Numbered from the stretch's first letter, positions 16,973 through 32,141 are shown. The stretch: DNA of 64,000 nucleotides from Nonomuraea sp. SYSU D8015 (GCF_008065375.1 NZ_VJYI01000003.1:124001-188000); one strand, 5' to 3'. Program-made: numbers and translations. Notes: generated from the sequence alone by a model not told the origin.

Positions 16973-18428
16973 ATGACCAATGCCTGGGACGCCGTCCGCG
17001 CGGCCATCGACGCCGAGGACTTCTCCGCCGTCGCGACCCTGATGATCGGATACGACGACGCGCAACGCCGCGAGGTGGCGCGTGAGTTACCCGGATATCT
17101 GCCGATCGCCCGGCAGGCCGGTACCCGCCGGGACTACGAGCGCATGCAGCGGCACCAGGCCCGATGGCGCGAGCTCGAGCTGCGGGCGGAGGAGATGGGC
17201 CGGTACGTGTTCGCGATGCCGGAAGCGAGTGTGCTGCTGAGCCAGGGCCCGGAGATGGAGGACCGCTGGAGGGAGCCGATGCGCGTGGCGGGAGCGGGCG
17301 CCATCGCGGGCGCCGCGGCCGTCGCGACCTGGCTCACCAAGCGCGATTTCGAGCGCAGTTGGATGCCGCGCGAGGCCGACGACGTCCCGGCCATCCTCGA
17401 GGTCGTCGCGGTCAGGCCCGTCGCCTGGCAGCAAGACCTCGCCGTCCGTCTGGCGCTGCGGCTGCGCGGCACCCGTCCCCAGGCCGACGACCGGCGGGTG
17501 CGGCTGGCGTTGGCGCTGCTGCGTGCCAGCGGCGCGGAGCCGCCCGAGCACGACCCGCTCACTCTGGCGTGGCTGGTCGCCACCCCCCTCGGCGACCTGG
17601 CCGGCGATCGTTTGCTGGACGTCATGCTGCCGCGGCTGTTCGAGGCCGAGGGGGCGGGCAGGCTGCTGTGCGACGACCAGGCCCTGCCCGCGGCGCTCGG
17701 CAAGCTGGCCGCCGAGGGCCGGATCCGGCGCGCGGCGCTGCTCGACGGCTGCCGCACCCGGTTCCTGCGCGGTGGCCAGGCGGCCGACCTGCGTTTCTTC
17801 GTACGCCTGCACGACCTGCTCGACCCGGCCCCGGAGGAGGTCGCGCCGCGCGCCGACGACTATGTGGCGCTGCTCTCCCACGCCCCCGCCAACGTGGCCG
17901 ACCTGGCGTTGCGGCAGTTGCGCCGCCTGAAGACCACACCGCCCGCAGAGGCCGTCGAGGGCCTGCCCTACCGCAGAGAAGGCAAGCTCGTGCGGGCCGG
18001 GCTGAGTCTGCTCGACCGGGTGCTGAAGGATGGCGATGTCGACGCCTACGCGCCCGCACTGGCCGCCGCGCTGCTCTGCGAGTCGCCCGACGCACGGGAG
18101 CGGGCGGCCGGGGCTGGCGCTGCTGCTGGCCTACTACCTGCTCGACGACCCCGACAGCGGCGGCCTGCGGCCGCTGCTGCACCTGGCGGCCACCGGTGAC
18201 CTGCCGGGCGCGGTGCTGGGCAGGCAGCTGGCGGAGCTGCTCAGGCGCGGAGAGGAGGGCCCGTCCGTCGCCGTGGCCGCGCTCAGGGAGGCGGCCGAGC
18301 GGGGCGCCCATCGGGAGGTGTGGCAGGTGATGACCGGTCTGCTGCCCGCCTACCTGCCCGGGCCCGGGGAGCGGGCGACGAGCGCGCACACGCGGGCGTG
18401 CAGGCGGCGGGCGGCGGCAGGGCCTTGA
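16973..18428 (+). pseudogene. DUF6493 family gene, frameshifted and truncated
   Basis: The reading frame from ATG 16973 gives about 380 residues matching DUF6493 proteins as I remember them (AWDAVRAAIDAEDF start, AGAIAGAAAVATWLTKRDF, PRLFEAEGAGRLL, RFFVRLHDLLDPAPEEV, LALRQLRRL). At 18110-18113 a GGGG run has one base too many: removing one G restores the homologous continuation GLALLLAYYLLDDPDSGGL in the next frame, which runs on to about 18400. DUF6493 proteins are usually near 900 residues, so roughly half is missing, and the gene runs straight into the truncated monooxygenase on the opposite strand. Function unknown. Confidence 0.75.
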
Positions 18429-19380
18429 ACGCGGTGAAGATCGGCGGCGCGTGTTCGGCCGTGTCGTCGGACAACTCCTTGGGATAGAGGTCACGCAGGA
18501 TCCCGACCTGGAACGCCTGAGTCACCTTGGCCGGCCACGCCCTGCGCGCCTGAACCGAGGCGAGGTCGGCCTCGGAGGGCACGCCGGGTCGCAGGAGGGC
18601 CGGGCCGAGCAGGTTGGCGGCGGCCACGGCGTCCTGCACGGCCAGGTTGATGCCGACGCCGCCCGCCGGCGACATGGCGTGGGCCGCGTGGCCGATGCAC
18701 AGCAGTCCCGGCAGGTGCCAGCGCGGCAGCCGGTCCACCCTGACGGCGAGCCGGTGCAGCCGTTCCCAGCCGTCGATCAGCTCCAGGCGGTCGCGCAGAG
18801 CGGGCGCCAGTGCCGCGATCCGTTCCCGGAAGGCGGGCAGGCCCGCCTCTTTCAACTCTTCGAACGCGCCGGCGGGGATGGTGTAGGCGAGCTGCCAGAA
18901 CTCGCCCCGGTCGATCGCCACCAGCGCCCCCTTGCCGCCCTGGAAGAAGGGCACCCGGTCGCCGTCGCGCCGGGGCAGATGGAACCACAGCACGTCCATG
19001 GGCGGCGAGGCGGCCCCGGGCTCAAGACTCGCCCGGGCCCGCAGTGTGGAACGGCGGCCGTCCGCGGCGATCACCAGGTCCGCCCGGACCTCCAGCGGCC
19101 CGTCGGGACCGGTGGCACGCACCCCGGCCACCCGCCCCGCCTCCCTGATCAGGTCTGTCGCCTCGGTGCTTCGCAGCAGGCGGAAGGAGGGGTAGGCAGC
19201 GGCCTTGCCGGCCAGGAAGTCGAGCACGTCCCACTGGGGCATGAAGGCGATGTACGGGCATCGCACGTGCAGCCGGGTGAAGTCGGCGAAGGTGACGGCC
19301 CGGCCGCCGATGTCCACGGTGACGTCGGGCATCGTGGTGTGCGGCAGCCGCAGGAACTCCTCCGACGACGCAGCACCTGG
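18420..19380 (-). pseudogene. FAD-dependent aromatic monooxygenase (PHBH-like), both ends missing
   Basis: About 310 residues of a flavin monooxygenase are readable: EFLRLPHTTMPDVTVDIGG, PQWDVLDFLAGKAAAYPSF, the VIAADGRRSTLRARA motif (DG fingerprint), and the second FAD motif CIGHAAHAMSPAGGVGINLA. The N-terminal 60 residues with the GxGxxG Rossmann motif are gone, and the sequence starts 10 bp inside the right end of an IS605-type remnant. The last 20 or so residues are also lost where it meets the DUF6493 fragment. Originally it probably formed a pair with the TetR gene at 20410-20970. Without FAD binding it cannot be active. Confidence 0.8.
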
Positions 19381-19435
19381 TTGTCTCGTTGACTTGCTCC
19401 CCGGGCCCGACGAAGTCCGGAGATTCCCGTGCCGC

Positions 19436-20034
19436 TCAGGCGGCAGCTCGAGGCGCGTCACCCGCGCTGCGAACTGTGGTACGGGATGCTTGACGCTTCA
19501 CCGACCCGGGAGGGTCTCCACGCCCTGACACGACCAGCCCGGCCGCCTGTCCTCTCGTCCTGATGTTCTTGGCAGCGTTCACATCTGCGTGCTCGACATG
19601 CCTGCAGGAGGTGCACCGGAAGAGGGCTTGGCTCTCGCGGCTCTTCGCGTCCGGCCTGGGCATTGAAGTCCGCCCGCCGCCACCGCGCCCGCCGCATCAG
19701 ATCACCCATCGCCCGGACGACCCGCCGGCGCCGGTTGGATCCCTTCTTCCAGACCCTTCAGCGTCTGCTGGATGACCTGCGCGGGCGCCTCGGCCAGCCA
19801 GGCACAGTCCGGGTCCTTCTTCGCTTCGGCGAGCTGGCGGCACTGCTCGACGTAGCCGATGAACGCGCCCCGGCGCCGATAGGCGCGGCGCTGCTCCAAT
19901 CCGGTGTTCCACACGCTGCGGCAGATCCCGCCCAGCCGCTCGGCGAACAACCGCTGGCCGAGATCGAACTCCAACCGGTACCTCCGGCCCGCCAGCACGC
20001 GCGAAACACCTCCCCCAGGAGCCTCCCACGCCAC
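19436..20034 (-). pseudogene. tnpB: tnpB (RNA-guided nuclease family), internal deletion
   Basis: Residues from 20034 to about 19702 match the TnpB N-terminus (RRYRLEFDLGQRLFAERLGG, then WNTGLEQRRAYRRRG and AQVIQQTLKGLEEG). From about 19660 to 19436 the C-terminus follows in another frame (SRESQALFRCTSCRHVEHAD, then VNAAKNI), with only the second CxxC of the zinc ribbon. The central 250 or so residues, including the RuvC D-E-D nuclease residues, are missing. It therefore cannot cut DNA. The right-end sequence that would encode its guide RNA is still present. Confidence 0.82.
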
Positions 20035-20063
20035 AGCAGTTCGAACATACTATCGCCTGACCG

Positions 20064-20276
20064 ATGAGTCAGGAAGCGGAATGCCGGCGCGGCAGGTACG
20101 TGGTCTCGTTCAGGGGAGTCTCCTCCCACTACCTGCGCAAGGAGTTCCCCGGCCGCGTCAACCGCGCCATCATGCACGGCGCCTTCTGGTCACCTGGCTA
20201 CTTCGCCGCCTCTTGTGGCGCAACCCCACTCTCGATCATCAGGCAGTACATCGAACAGAAGCGCCGACCGGCATGA
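20064..20276 (+). pseudogene. tnpA: tnpA (Y1 HUH transposase), in-frame internal deletion
   Basis: This 70-residue frame starts with the usual N-terminus (MSQEAECRRGRYVVS) and jumps directly to the C-terminal part (GVSSHYLRKEFPGRVNRAIM, FWSPGYFAASCGATPLSIIR, QYIEQ). It keeps the catalytic Tyr region, but the roughly 65 residues with the HUH metal motif are gone. Full-length TnpA is about 135-140 residues. The divergent head-to-head layout with tnpB is that of IS605. It is inactive, though the element could have been moved by TnpA in trans. Confidence 0.8.
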
Positions 20277-20409
20277 CGCCCTGGGTCCGCGCTACGCGCT
20301 CCGGTCTGCCCCGGCTCCGCCGGGTCATCCCTTGCCGGGGACCGCATTCATCCCCGGTCTGAAGTGAAGGCCGAGGCTTTCTGCGGACCTTCGGTAAGCA
20401 TCGAGGTGT

Positions 20410-20970
20410 TCACCTTTCCGGGGGGAAGAGCAGCTCGACCAGGCTTCGGACGTCAACCGGGCTTCCGGTCGCGCGGTTGACGGCCACGGTGGCGAAGAGC
20501 GTGCGGGCCGCCGTCTCCGTGTCATGCGGGCGGAGCTCGCCGAGCGCGACCCGGGCGGCCAGGAAGTCGCCGATGAGCCGCTGCCCCTCACTGACCAGCT
20601 CCGCCAGCGCCCGGCGGGCGTGGGTGGCGCTGAAGAACACCGCCACCAGATCGGCGTTCTCGGCCAGCAGCGCGTCGAACCCGCCCAGCAGGTCGGCCAG
20701 CACCTGGGGAGCGGGCCGCCCGTCATGGCCGGCCGTCAACAGCTCGCGCAGCCGCGGCAGGAAACCCCGCTCCCGGAGCAGCGCCTCGACCAGCGCCTCC
20801 TTGCTCTCGAAGTACCGGTACAGCAGGCCGGGCGTCACGCCCGCCGCATCGGCCAGGTCCTTGACCGACGCCCCGTCCACGCCCTTGCGGGCGAACACCC
20901 GCAACGCCGCGTCGAGCAGCTGCTCGCGCCGCCACTCCGCCTGTTCCTTGCGCGTCCTCACCATGGCCAT
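20410..20970 (-). CDS. TetR-family transcriptional regulator
   Basis: A 186-residue TetR regulator. The N-terminal HTH covers about 15-60 (REQLLDAALRVFARKGVDGA, SVKDLADAAGVTPGLLYRYF). The C-terminal ligand domain is of ordinary length. A 16-bp palindrome lies 5 bp upstream of the start, indicating autoregulation. The FAD monooxygenase that would be its natural target downstream has been destroyed by the IS605 insertion, so its remaining role may be on genes elsewhere. The start could also be the ATG 6 nt later. Confidence 0.92.
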   Translation of the reverse strand: MAMVRTRKEQAEWRREQLLDAALRVFARKGVDGASVKDLADAAGVTPGLLYRYFESKEALVEALLRERGFLPRLRELLTAGHDGRPAPQVLADLLGGFDALLAENADLVAVFFSATHARRALAELVSEGQRLIGDFLAARVALGELRPHDTETAARTLFATVAVNRATGSPVDVRSLVELLFPPER

Positions 20971-20975
20971 CCATT

Positions 20976-20991
20976 GAATAAACGTTTACTC
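20976..20991. promoter_or_regulatory. TetR operator palindrome
   Basis: GAATAAACGTTTACTC: perfect inner palindrome TAAACGTTTA, with GA/TC matching outside and a single mismatched pair. It sits directly before the TetR start codon and probably overlaps its promoter, as expected for autoregulation. Confidence 0.65.
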
Positions 20992-21142
20992 AACATCGTA
21001 GGCCCTCACTGCCGGGGGGACAATCCGGGGACGGGAGGTGAGTTCGGCCGTCGGAACCGGATCGGTCACGGTGTCGAGCCCGCTCGCCTGATCCGCCGAT
21101 CCCCCGCATGACGAATACGGCCACATGTGGAGCTGGCCACTC

Positions 21143-22129
21143 ATGGTGATCCGGGCGTGCGGGGCGCGGTCGAAGCGCCGGCGTGCCGCGTTGGGCTCGA
21201 CCGTGGCGGCGGTCGCGTCACTGATCGTCCTCACGTCCTGCGGCGTCTCGCCCGTACCCGTCGCCGCCACCACGACCACGACCCACGCTCGGGCATCGGC
21301 CACGAAGCCGACACCGGCGCTGTCGTCGTCCTCGTATCAGAAGCCGCTGACCCGGGCGCTGGACCGCTACTTCGACGACGTTCCCGGCGAGGTGGCGGTG
21401 TCGGTGCACGAGCCTTCCACCGGGCTGTCCTTCTCCTACAACCGCGGGCTCAGGACGGCCACGGCCAGCATCGTCAAGGTCAACATCGTCATGGCGCTGC
21501 TGCTCAAGGCCCAGGGGCAGCGCCGCGGCCTCACCTCCTGGGAGCGGCGGGCGGCCGCGCAGGCCGTCAAGGTCAGCGACAACGCCGCCGCCTCGGCGCT
21601 GTGGTCGGCGATCGGCGGCGCGTCCGGCCTGGCCGCCGCGAACAAGCGGTTCGGCCTGCGTGACACCCGGCCTGGGCCGGGCGGGGCGTGGGGTGCGACC
21701 ACCACCAGCGCCGCCGACCAGGTCCGGCTGCTGACCGCGCTCACCTCTCCCAAGAGCCCTCTGTCGGCCGGGAACCGCAGGCACGTGCTGGGCCTGATGG
21801 ACGACGTGGCGCCCGAGCAGGCGTGGGGCGTGAGCGCGGCGGGCGGCCAGGACGCGGAGGTGGCGCTCAAGAACGGATGGCTGCCCCGCGAACGGCACGG
21901 CGGCCGGTGGACGATCAACAGCATCGGGCGGGTGCGGGATGGCGGGCGCACGTACCTGATCGCCGTGATCTCCCACCGGCACGGCTCCATGGACGCGGGC
22001 GTCAAGGCGGTGGAGCAGGCCAGCCGGCTGGTCACCACGATCCTGTCCCAGACCGCTTCGGAGAGTCGGTGGGACCTGGCCGCGGCCGTGGAACTGCTCT
22101 CGTCCCTCGTCACTGACCGGCGCCTGTAG
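21143..22129 (+). CDS. Serine hydrolase lipoprotein of the class A beta-lactamase fold
   Basis: A 328-residue exported protein. The N-terminus is basic, then hydrophobic, with lipobox LTSC, so it is likely a lipoprotein. A Thr/Ser-rich linker follows. The catalytic domain shows Ser109-x-x-Lys112 (SIVK) and the SDN motif in VKVSDNAAAS. The third motif reads KNG rather than KTG. Penicillin-interacting enzymes use these residues, but the weak third motif and the missing Glu166 loop signature leave substrate and activity open. An ATG at 21125 would add six residues. It stands alone. The next 212 bp are a leader for the carboxylase gene. Confidence 0.8.
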   Translation: MVIRACGARSKRRRAALGSTVAAVASLIVLTSCGVSPVPVAATTTTTHARASATKPTPALSSSSYQKPLTRALDRYFDDVPGEVAVSVHEPSTGLSFSYNRGLRTATASIVKVNIVMALLLKAQGQRRGLTSWERRAAAQAVKVSDNAAASALWSAIGGASGLAAANKRFGLRDTRPGPGGAWGATTTSAADQVRLLTALTSPKSPLSAGNRRHVLGLMDDVAPEQAWGVSAAGGQDAEVALKNGWLPRERHGGRWTINSIGRVRDGGRTYLIAVISHRHGSMDAGVKAVEQASRLVTTILSQTASESRWDLAAAVELLSSLVTDRRL

Positions 22130-22283
22130 GTTCCGCGCGAGCCGCTCCGCTCCCCGGTTTCGGGTCGCCGCCGGGGTTCATCACCACGTTTTTTGTGGAT
22201 CCCCTACAACGCAGCGGCCCGGCCATGAGCGATGCGGACATTGGTGTGCCCGGCGGCGATCAAGCAGGGTAGAGAAGAGGTAG

Positions 22284-22313
22284 AGGCGACGCTATGGGAT
22301 GAACGTCGCCTTT
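22284..22313 (+). terminator. Terminator-like hairpin in the leader of the carboxylase gene
   Basis: AGGCGACG and CGTCGCCT form an 8-bp stem with a 12-nt loop, followed by TTTTG. It lies 28 bp before the GTG start of the carboxylase gene and 155 bp after the previous stop. Either it terminates the upstream gene or it acts as an attenuator of the carboxylase mRNA. No leader peptide or aptamer was recognised. Confidence 0.5.
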
Positions 22314-22341
22314 TGCGCGTGACAGCGGGGAGATTCAGTCG

Positions 22342-27843
<5,502 letters not shown>

Positions 27844-28304
27844 GCCCGCCCCGCTCCTTGACCCCGTCGTGGCGGGACGACCCGAGAACGTCTGCGAGGG
27901 TGACCGTGCTCAGCAGGCGGTCTTCGTGGGCGCGCAGCTCGGCCCAGATCTCGGCCAGCGGTGCGGCCGACTTCGGGAAGGCGGGGCCGGTCGGCTCGAT
28001 CCCCTCGGTGACGCGGATGATGTCGGCGAGGGCGATCTCCGCGGCGGGGCGGGCCAGCCAGTAACCGCCGTCCGGGCCGCGCCGGCTGCCGACCAGGCCG
28101 GCCCGGCGTAACTGCAGCAGGATGTTGTCGCAGAAGCGGCGTGGGATCTCCTGTGAGCCGGCGATCGATTCGGCGTGCATCGGGCCGCCGGCCTCGGCCA
28201 GGGCGAGCATGGCGGTGAGCGCGTACTGGGTGCGGGCGGAGATTCTCATGGGCGTGGGAAGGCACCATGGGCCCGTTCCGACGCCCGGGCCCGGTGCGCC
28301 GGCC

Positions 28305-29246
28305 TCAGGCCGAGGCCTGCTCCTCCTCGGCGGTTCGCGCGGCGCGCAGGTCGGTCTCGACCGCTTCGACGGACTCGTGGGCCTTGTCGCGGCGGTACTC
28401 GCGGACGGAGTAGGCGATGGCGCCGGCCCAGATCACCGCGATGGCGAGGTAGGCGACCGTCTGGACGGCGCCGGAGGCGTCGACCCAGTCGCTGCGCAGC
28501 AGGGTGCGCACGTTGGTCAGGATGATCACGCCGCCGACGGCGGAGCCGAGGATGCGCGGGGGGATGTGGCGCACCAGCCAGGCCGCGATCGGCGCGGCGA
28601 CGACGCCGCCGAGCAGCAGGACGGCGACCCAGGCGAAGTCGATGTTCTCCGAGCCGATGCCGACGAAGAAGCCGATGCTGGCGGCGATGGCGACGAGGAA
28701 CTCGCTGGCGTCGATGGAGCCGATCACCTTGCGCGGCTGCAGCCGGCCGCTGGCGAGGATGGCGGGGGTGCCGACCGGGCCCCAGCCGCCCCCGCCGGTG
28801 GCGTCGACGAAGCCGGCCAGGACGCCGAGGGGGGCCAGGAAGCGCTTGCGCAGCGGCTTGCCCAGGTTGCCGCGCGGCAGGCCGAACGCGGTGAAGCGGA
28901 CGAGGATGTAGGCGCCGAGCGTCAGCAGGATGAGCGACATGACCGGGGCGGCGACCTCGGTGGACAGGCTGGACAGGAAGGTCGCGCCGGCGAAGGCGCC
29001 GAGCGCGCCCGGGATGCCGATCTTGGCGACGACCTTCCAGTCGACGTTGCCGAAGCGCGAATGGGAGATGCCCGAGGCGAGCGTGGTGCCGATCTCGGCC
29101 AGGTGCACGGTGGCGGAGGCGGCGGCCGCGTTGGTGCCGATGGCCAGCAGCAGCGTGCTGGAGGTGACGCCGTAGGCCATGCCCAGGCTGCCGTCGACGA
29201 GCTGGGCCGCGAAACCGACGAGCCCGAGCAGGATGAGCGCTCGCAC
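28305..29246 (-). CDS. TauE/SafE-family membrane transporter (sulfite/sulfonate exporter type)
   Basis: A 313-residue protein with eight or so hydrophobic segments and the paired family repeats: VGFAAQLVDGSLGMAYGVTS near the N-terminus and LAGFVDATGGGGWGPVGTPA in the middle. A charged, cytoplasmic C-terminal tail of about 35 residues is rich in Glu and Ala. The family exports sulfite, sulfoacetate or similar anions, or takes up sulfur compounds. The GTG start has GGGGAG at 4 nt. It shares an operon with an Rrf2 regulator, which fits a role in sulfur metabolism. Confidence 0.88.
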   Translation of the reverse strand: MRALILLGLVGFAAQLVDGSLGMAYGVTSSTLLLAIGTNAAAASATVHLAEIGTTLASGISHSRFGNVDWKVVAKIGIPGALGAFAGATFLSSLSTEVAAPVMSLILLTLGAYILVRFTAFGLPRGNLGKPLRKRFLAPLGVLAGFVDATGGGGWGPVGTPAILASGRLQPRKVIGSIDASEFLVAIAASIGFFVGIGSENIDFAWVAVLLLGGVVAAPIAAWLVRHIPPRILGSAVGGVIILTNVRTLLRSDWVDASGAVQTVAYLAIAVIWAGAIAYSVREYRRDKAHESVEAVETDLRAARTAEEEQASA

Positions 29247-29260
29247 GATCTCCCCTTTCT

Positions 29261-29275
29261 CTACTTAATAAGTAG
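29261..29275. promoter_or_regulatory. Candidate Rrf2 operator before TauE
   Basis: CTACTTAATAAGTAG is a perfect 15-bp palindrome (7-bp arms, one central base). It lies 14 bp upstream of the TauE start codon and next to its SD, in an AT-rich patch that stands out from the GC-rich surroundings. The regulator encoded in the same operon is the likeliest binder. Confidence 0.6.
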
Positions 29276-29366
29276 GATAAGAATGTAGAGATTTCGCGCC
29301 CTCGTCAAGTGGCCCCGAGGCCAGGAGCCCCGTCCGCCGACTCGAATCTGACATTGCCTCTCATGG

Positions 29367-29396
29367 CCCGTATATGTAGTCTTATACGTATACGGG
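29367..29396. promoter_or_regulatory. Inverted repeat upstream of the EXLDI gene, candidate operator
   Basis: CCCGTATA...TATACGGG, 8-bp arms exact, 14-bp spacer, 15 bp before the EXLDI ATG. The region is AT-rich (TATATG, TTATACG) and probably overlaps the promoter. EXLDI proteins are thought to be regulators of the transporter genes they precede, so autoregulation is plausible. Confidence 0.55.
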
Positions 29397-29410
29397 ATGA
29401 GGATGGAACG

Positions 29411-29956
29411 ATGCCGAATAAGACGATCTACGTTTCGGACGAGGATCTGCCGATCTTCCTGCGGGCTCAGGAGCTCGCCGGAGGGAAGCTCTCGACGGCG
29501 ATCAGCCTCGCTCTGCGCCGCTACGTCGAGATGGAAGAAGGCCGCCAGGAGGGCTACGACGAGATCATCGTCAAGGTGGGCCAGGGCGCCGGTCGCAAGC
29601 AGCGCTTCTCCGGGGTGCTGCTCGGCGAGTGGGGGCGCACCCAAGGCAACCGGGTGGAGATGTTCCGGGTCTACCGCTCCCGCCAGGGCAAGTACGTCCT
29701 GCACGTGGACCGCTCACCCGACTGGACCGACAGCTCCACGGCCGGCTCGGACAGCTGGCTGGAGGGGCTCTTCTCCCGCGGCGCGTGGCGCAGCTATCTC
29801 GGCCTCACCGACTCCAGCTGGGGCTTCGTCCAGGGCGAGGCCACGCTCGAGATCGTGGAGACCCTGGAAGAGCTGCGCGGCAAGATCCCCGACGAGTTCT
29901 ACGACTTGATCGCCGACCTCGGCCGGCATCCCGTCGTCGAGGACCTCGACATCTAA
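29411..29956 (+). CDS. EXLDI family protein (putative regulator of the DrrAB-type transporter)
   Basis: A 181-residue protein ending VEDLDI, the E-x-L-D-I signature that names the family. The start (MPNKTIYVSDEDLPIFLRAQ, then LAGGKLSTAISLALRRYVEM) resembles a ribbon-helix-helix DNA-binding module. The remainder (FRVYRSRQGKYVLHVDRSPD) is family-specific. EXLDI genes are regularly found just before daunorubicin-resistance-type ABC transporter genes, as here (108 bp to DrrA). An inverted repeat sits at its promoter. Confidence 0.85.
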   Translation: MPNKTIYVSDEDLPIFLRAQELAGGKLSTAISLALRRYVEMEEGRQEGYDEIIVKVGQGAGRKQRFSGVLLGEWGRTQGNRVEMFRVYRSRQGKYVLHVDRSPDWTDSSTAGSDSWLEGLFSRGAWRSYLGLTDSSWGFVQGEATLEIVETLEELRGKIPDEFYDLIADLGRHPVVEDLDI

Positions 29957-30064
29957 ATCCAGCACGCACGTCCCGGCCGGACGGTCCGCAGGCGACCGCC
30001 CGCCATCTCGTCATGCCCTCATTCCCCCTTGACCCCAGCAGACACGACCGAAGGAGAAACCCGC

Positions 30065-31029
<965 letters not shown>

Positions 31030-31033
<4 letters not shown>

Positions 31034-31833
31034 ACGCCCTCAACCTGGCCATAGCCGACGGCATCACCATCACCAAGCGCAACGTCCTGAAGATCAAGCG
31101 GGCGCCGGACCTGCTGGGCGGCGTGGTCATGTTACCGATCGTCTTCGTCCTGCTGTTCGCCTATGTCTTCGGCAGCATGATCAGCGTGCCCGGCATGTCG
31201 TACCAGGAGTACCTCATCCCCGGCATCTTCGTCGTCACCATCGTGCAAAGCGCCCAGATCACCGGCTACACCCTCACCCAGGACCTGCAGAAGGGCATCT
31301 TCGACCGGTTCCGCACGCTGCCGATGGCGCCGACCGCGGTGCTCACCGGCCAGACCCTGGCCGACCTGCTCACGAACTTCACCAGCGTCGTCGTCATGGC
31401 CCTGGTCGGGCTGCTGGTCGGCTGGCGCGTGCACAGCTCGCCGGCCGAGGTGGTGCTGGGCTTCCTGGTGCTGCTGCTGTTCGCCTACGCCTTCTCCTGG
31501 GTGACCGCCACGGTCGCGCTGGCCCTGCGCACCCCCGAGGTGTTCAACAACATCGCCACCCTGATGTCGTTCCCGCTGGTGTTCCTGTCCAACGCGTTCG
31601 TCGACAGCGCCCGGCTGCCCGGCCCGCTCCAGGTCGTCGCCGACTGGAACCCGGTCTCCACCCTCGTCCAGGCCGCCCGTGTGCTGTTCGGCAACACCGA
31701 TCCCGCACTGCCGGCCCCCGACACCTGGCCGCTCCAGCACCCGGTGGCCGCCTCGCTCCTCTGGACGGCCCTGCTCCTGGTGGTGTTCGTGCCCCTGGCG
31801 ACCAGGCTGTACAAGAAGGCGGTCAGCCGATGA
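31030..31833 (+). CDS. ABC-2 type transporter permease, DrrB type
   Basis: A 267-residue membrane protein with six hydrophobic segments. The DrrB-like pattern shows in YQEYLIPGIFVVTIVQSAQI, QKGIFDRFRTLPMAP and FVDSARLPGPLQVVADWNPV. It pairs with the ATPase encoded immediately upstream to form an export complex in the cytoplasmic membrane. Its stop codon overlaps the start of a broken DUF1707 gene (ATGA). Confidence 0.9.
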
Positions 31834-32141
31834 TGCCGCAGCGGGTGGACCAACTCGTGCGGGTCTCCGACGAAGATCGCGACAGGGCCGGGCACCGGCT
31901 CCAGGAGAGCTTCGCCGACGGGCGCCTCAGCGCGGGCGAGCTGGAGCAGCGGCTCTAGCTCGCCCTCACGACGACATCCCAGTGGGGCCGCGTGACCTGC
32001 AAGGCCGCGGGCCGCGCACGCCCGGGCGCGCTGCACGTCCGCGTCGCCGGAGAGCTCGCCTACGGCCGCCTGACCGTCCGCACCTCACGCAGGTGGCCGA
32101 GCCGGCGATCCCTCTCCACGGACGCCCGGGGGGCATACTGA
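31830..32141 (+). pseudogene. DUF1707 protein gene interrupted by an in-frame amber codon
   Basis: The start overlaps the DrrB stop. The first 42 residues (VRVSDEDRDRAGHRLQESFA, DGRLSAGELEQRL) are a clear DUF1707 N-terminus. A TAG at 31956-31958 then stands where the family has a Glu or similar (context L-stop-LALTTTSQWG; GAG to TAG would explain it). The same frame stays open and keeps a plausible C-terminal part (ALHVRVAGELAYGRLTVRTS) to TGA 32141. Small actinobacterial DUF1707 proteins are often membrane-associated. Either a nonsense pseudogene or a 42-residue product. Confidence 0.65.

Larger units (their letters stand above)
19389..20385. mobile_element. IS200/IS605-family remnant with both terminal structures and gutted tnpA/tnpB
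   Basis: Right end (minus strand, around 19389-19425): GGAATCTCCGGACTTCG, a hairpin with GGGCCCGGGGAG, then GTCAA, typical of IS605-type ends. Left end near 20335-20385: ATTCATCCCCGGTCTGAAG... followed by GCTTTCTGCG, a family-typical subterminal hairpin. Between them are divergent tnpA and tnpB fragments, each with start and end kept but the middle deleted. The element sits between a TetR gene and a monooxygenase that has lost its N-terminus. The exact ends are estimates. Confidence 0.7.

Noticed and set aside
18283..18420. C-terminal extension of the monooxygenase fragment down to 18283
   Set aside because: This part is antisense to DUF6493 homologous sequence and gives Pro/Arg/Ala-rich nonsense. 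The true homology ends near 18420.
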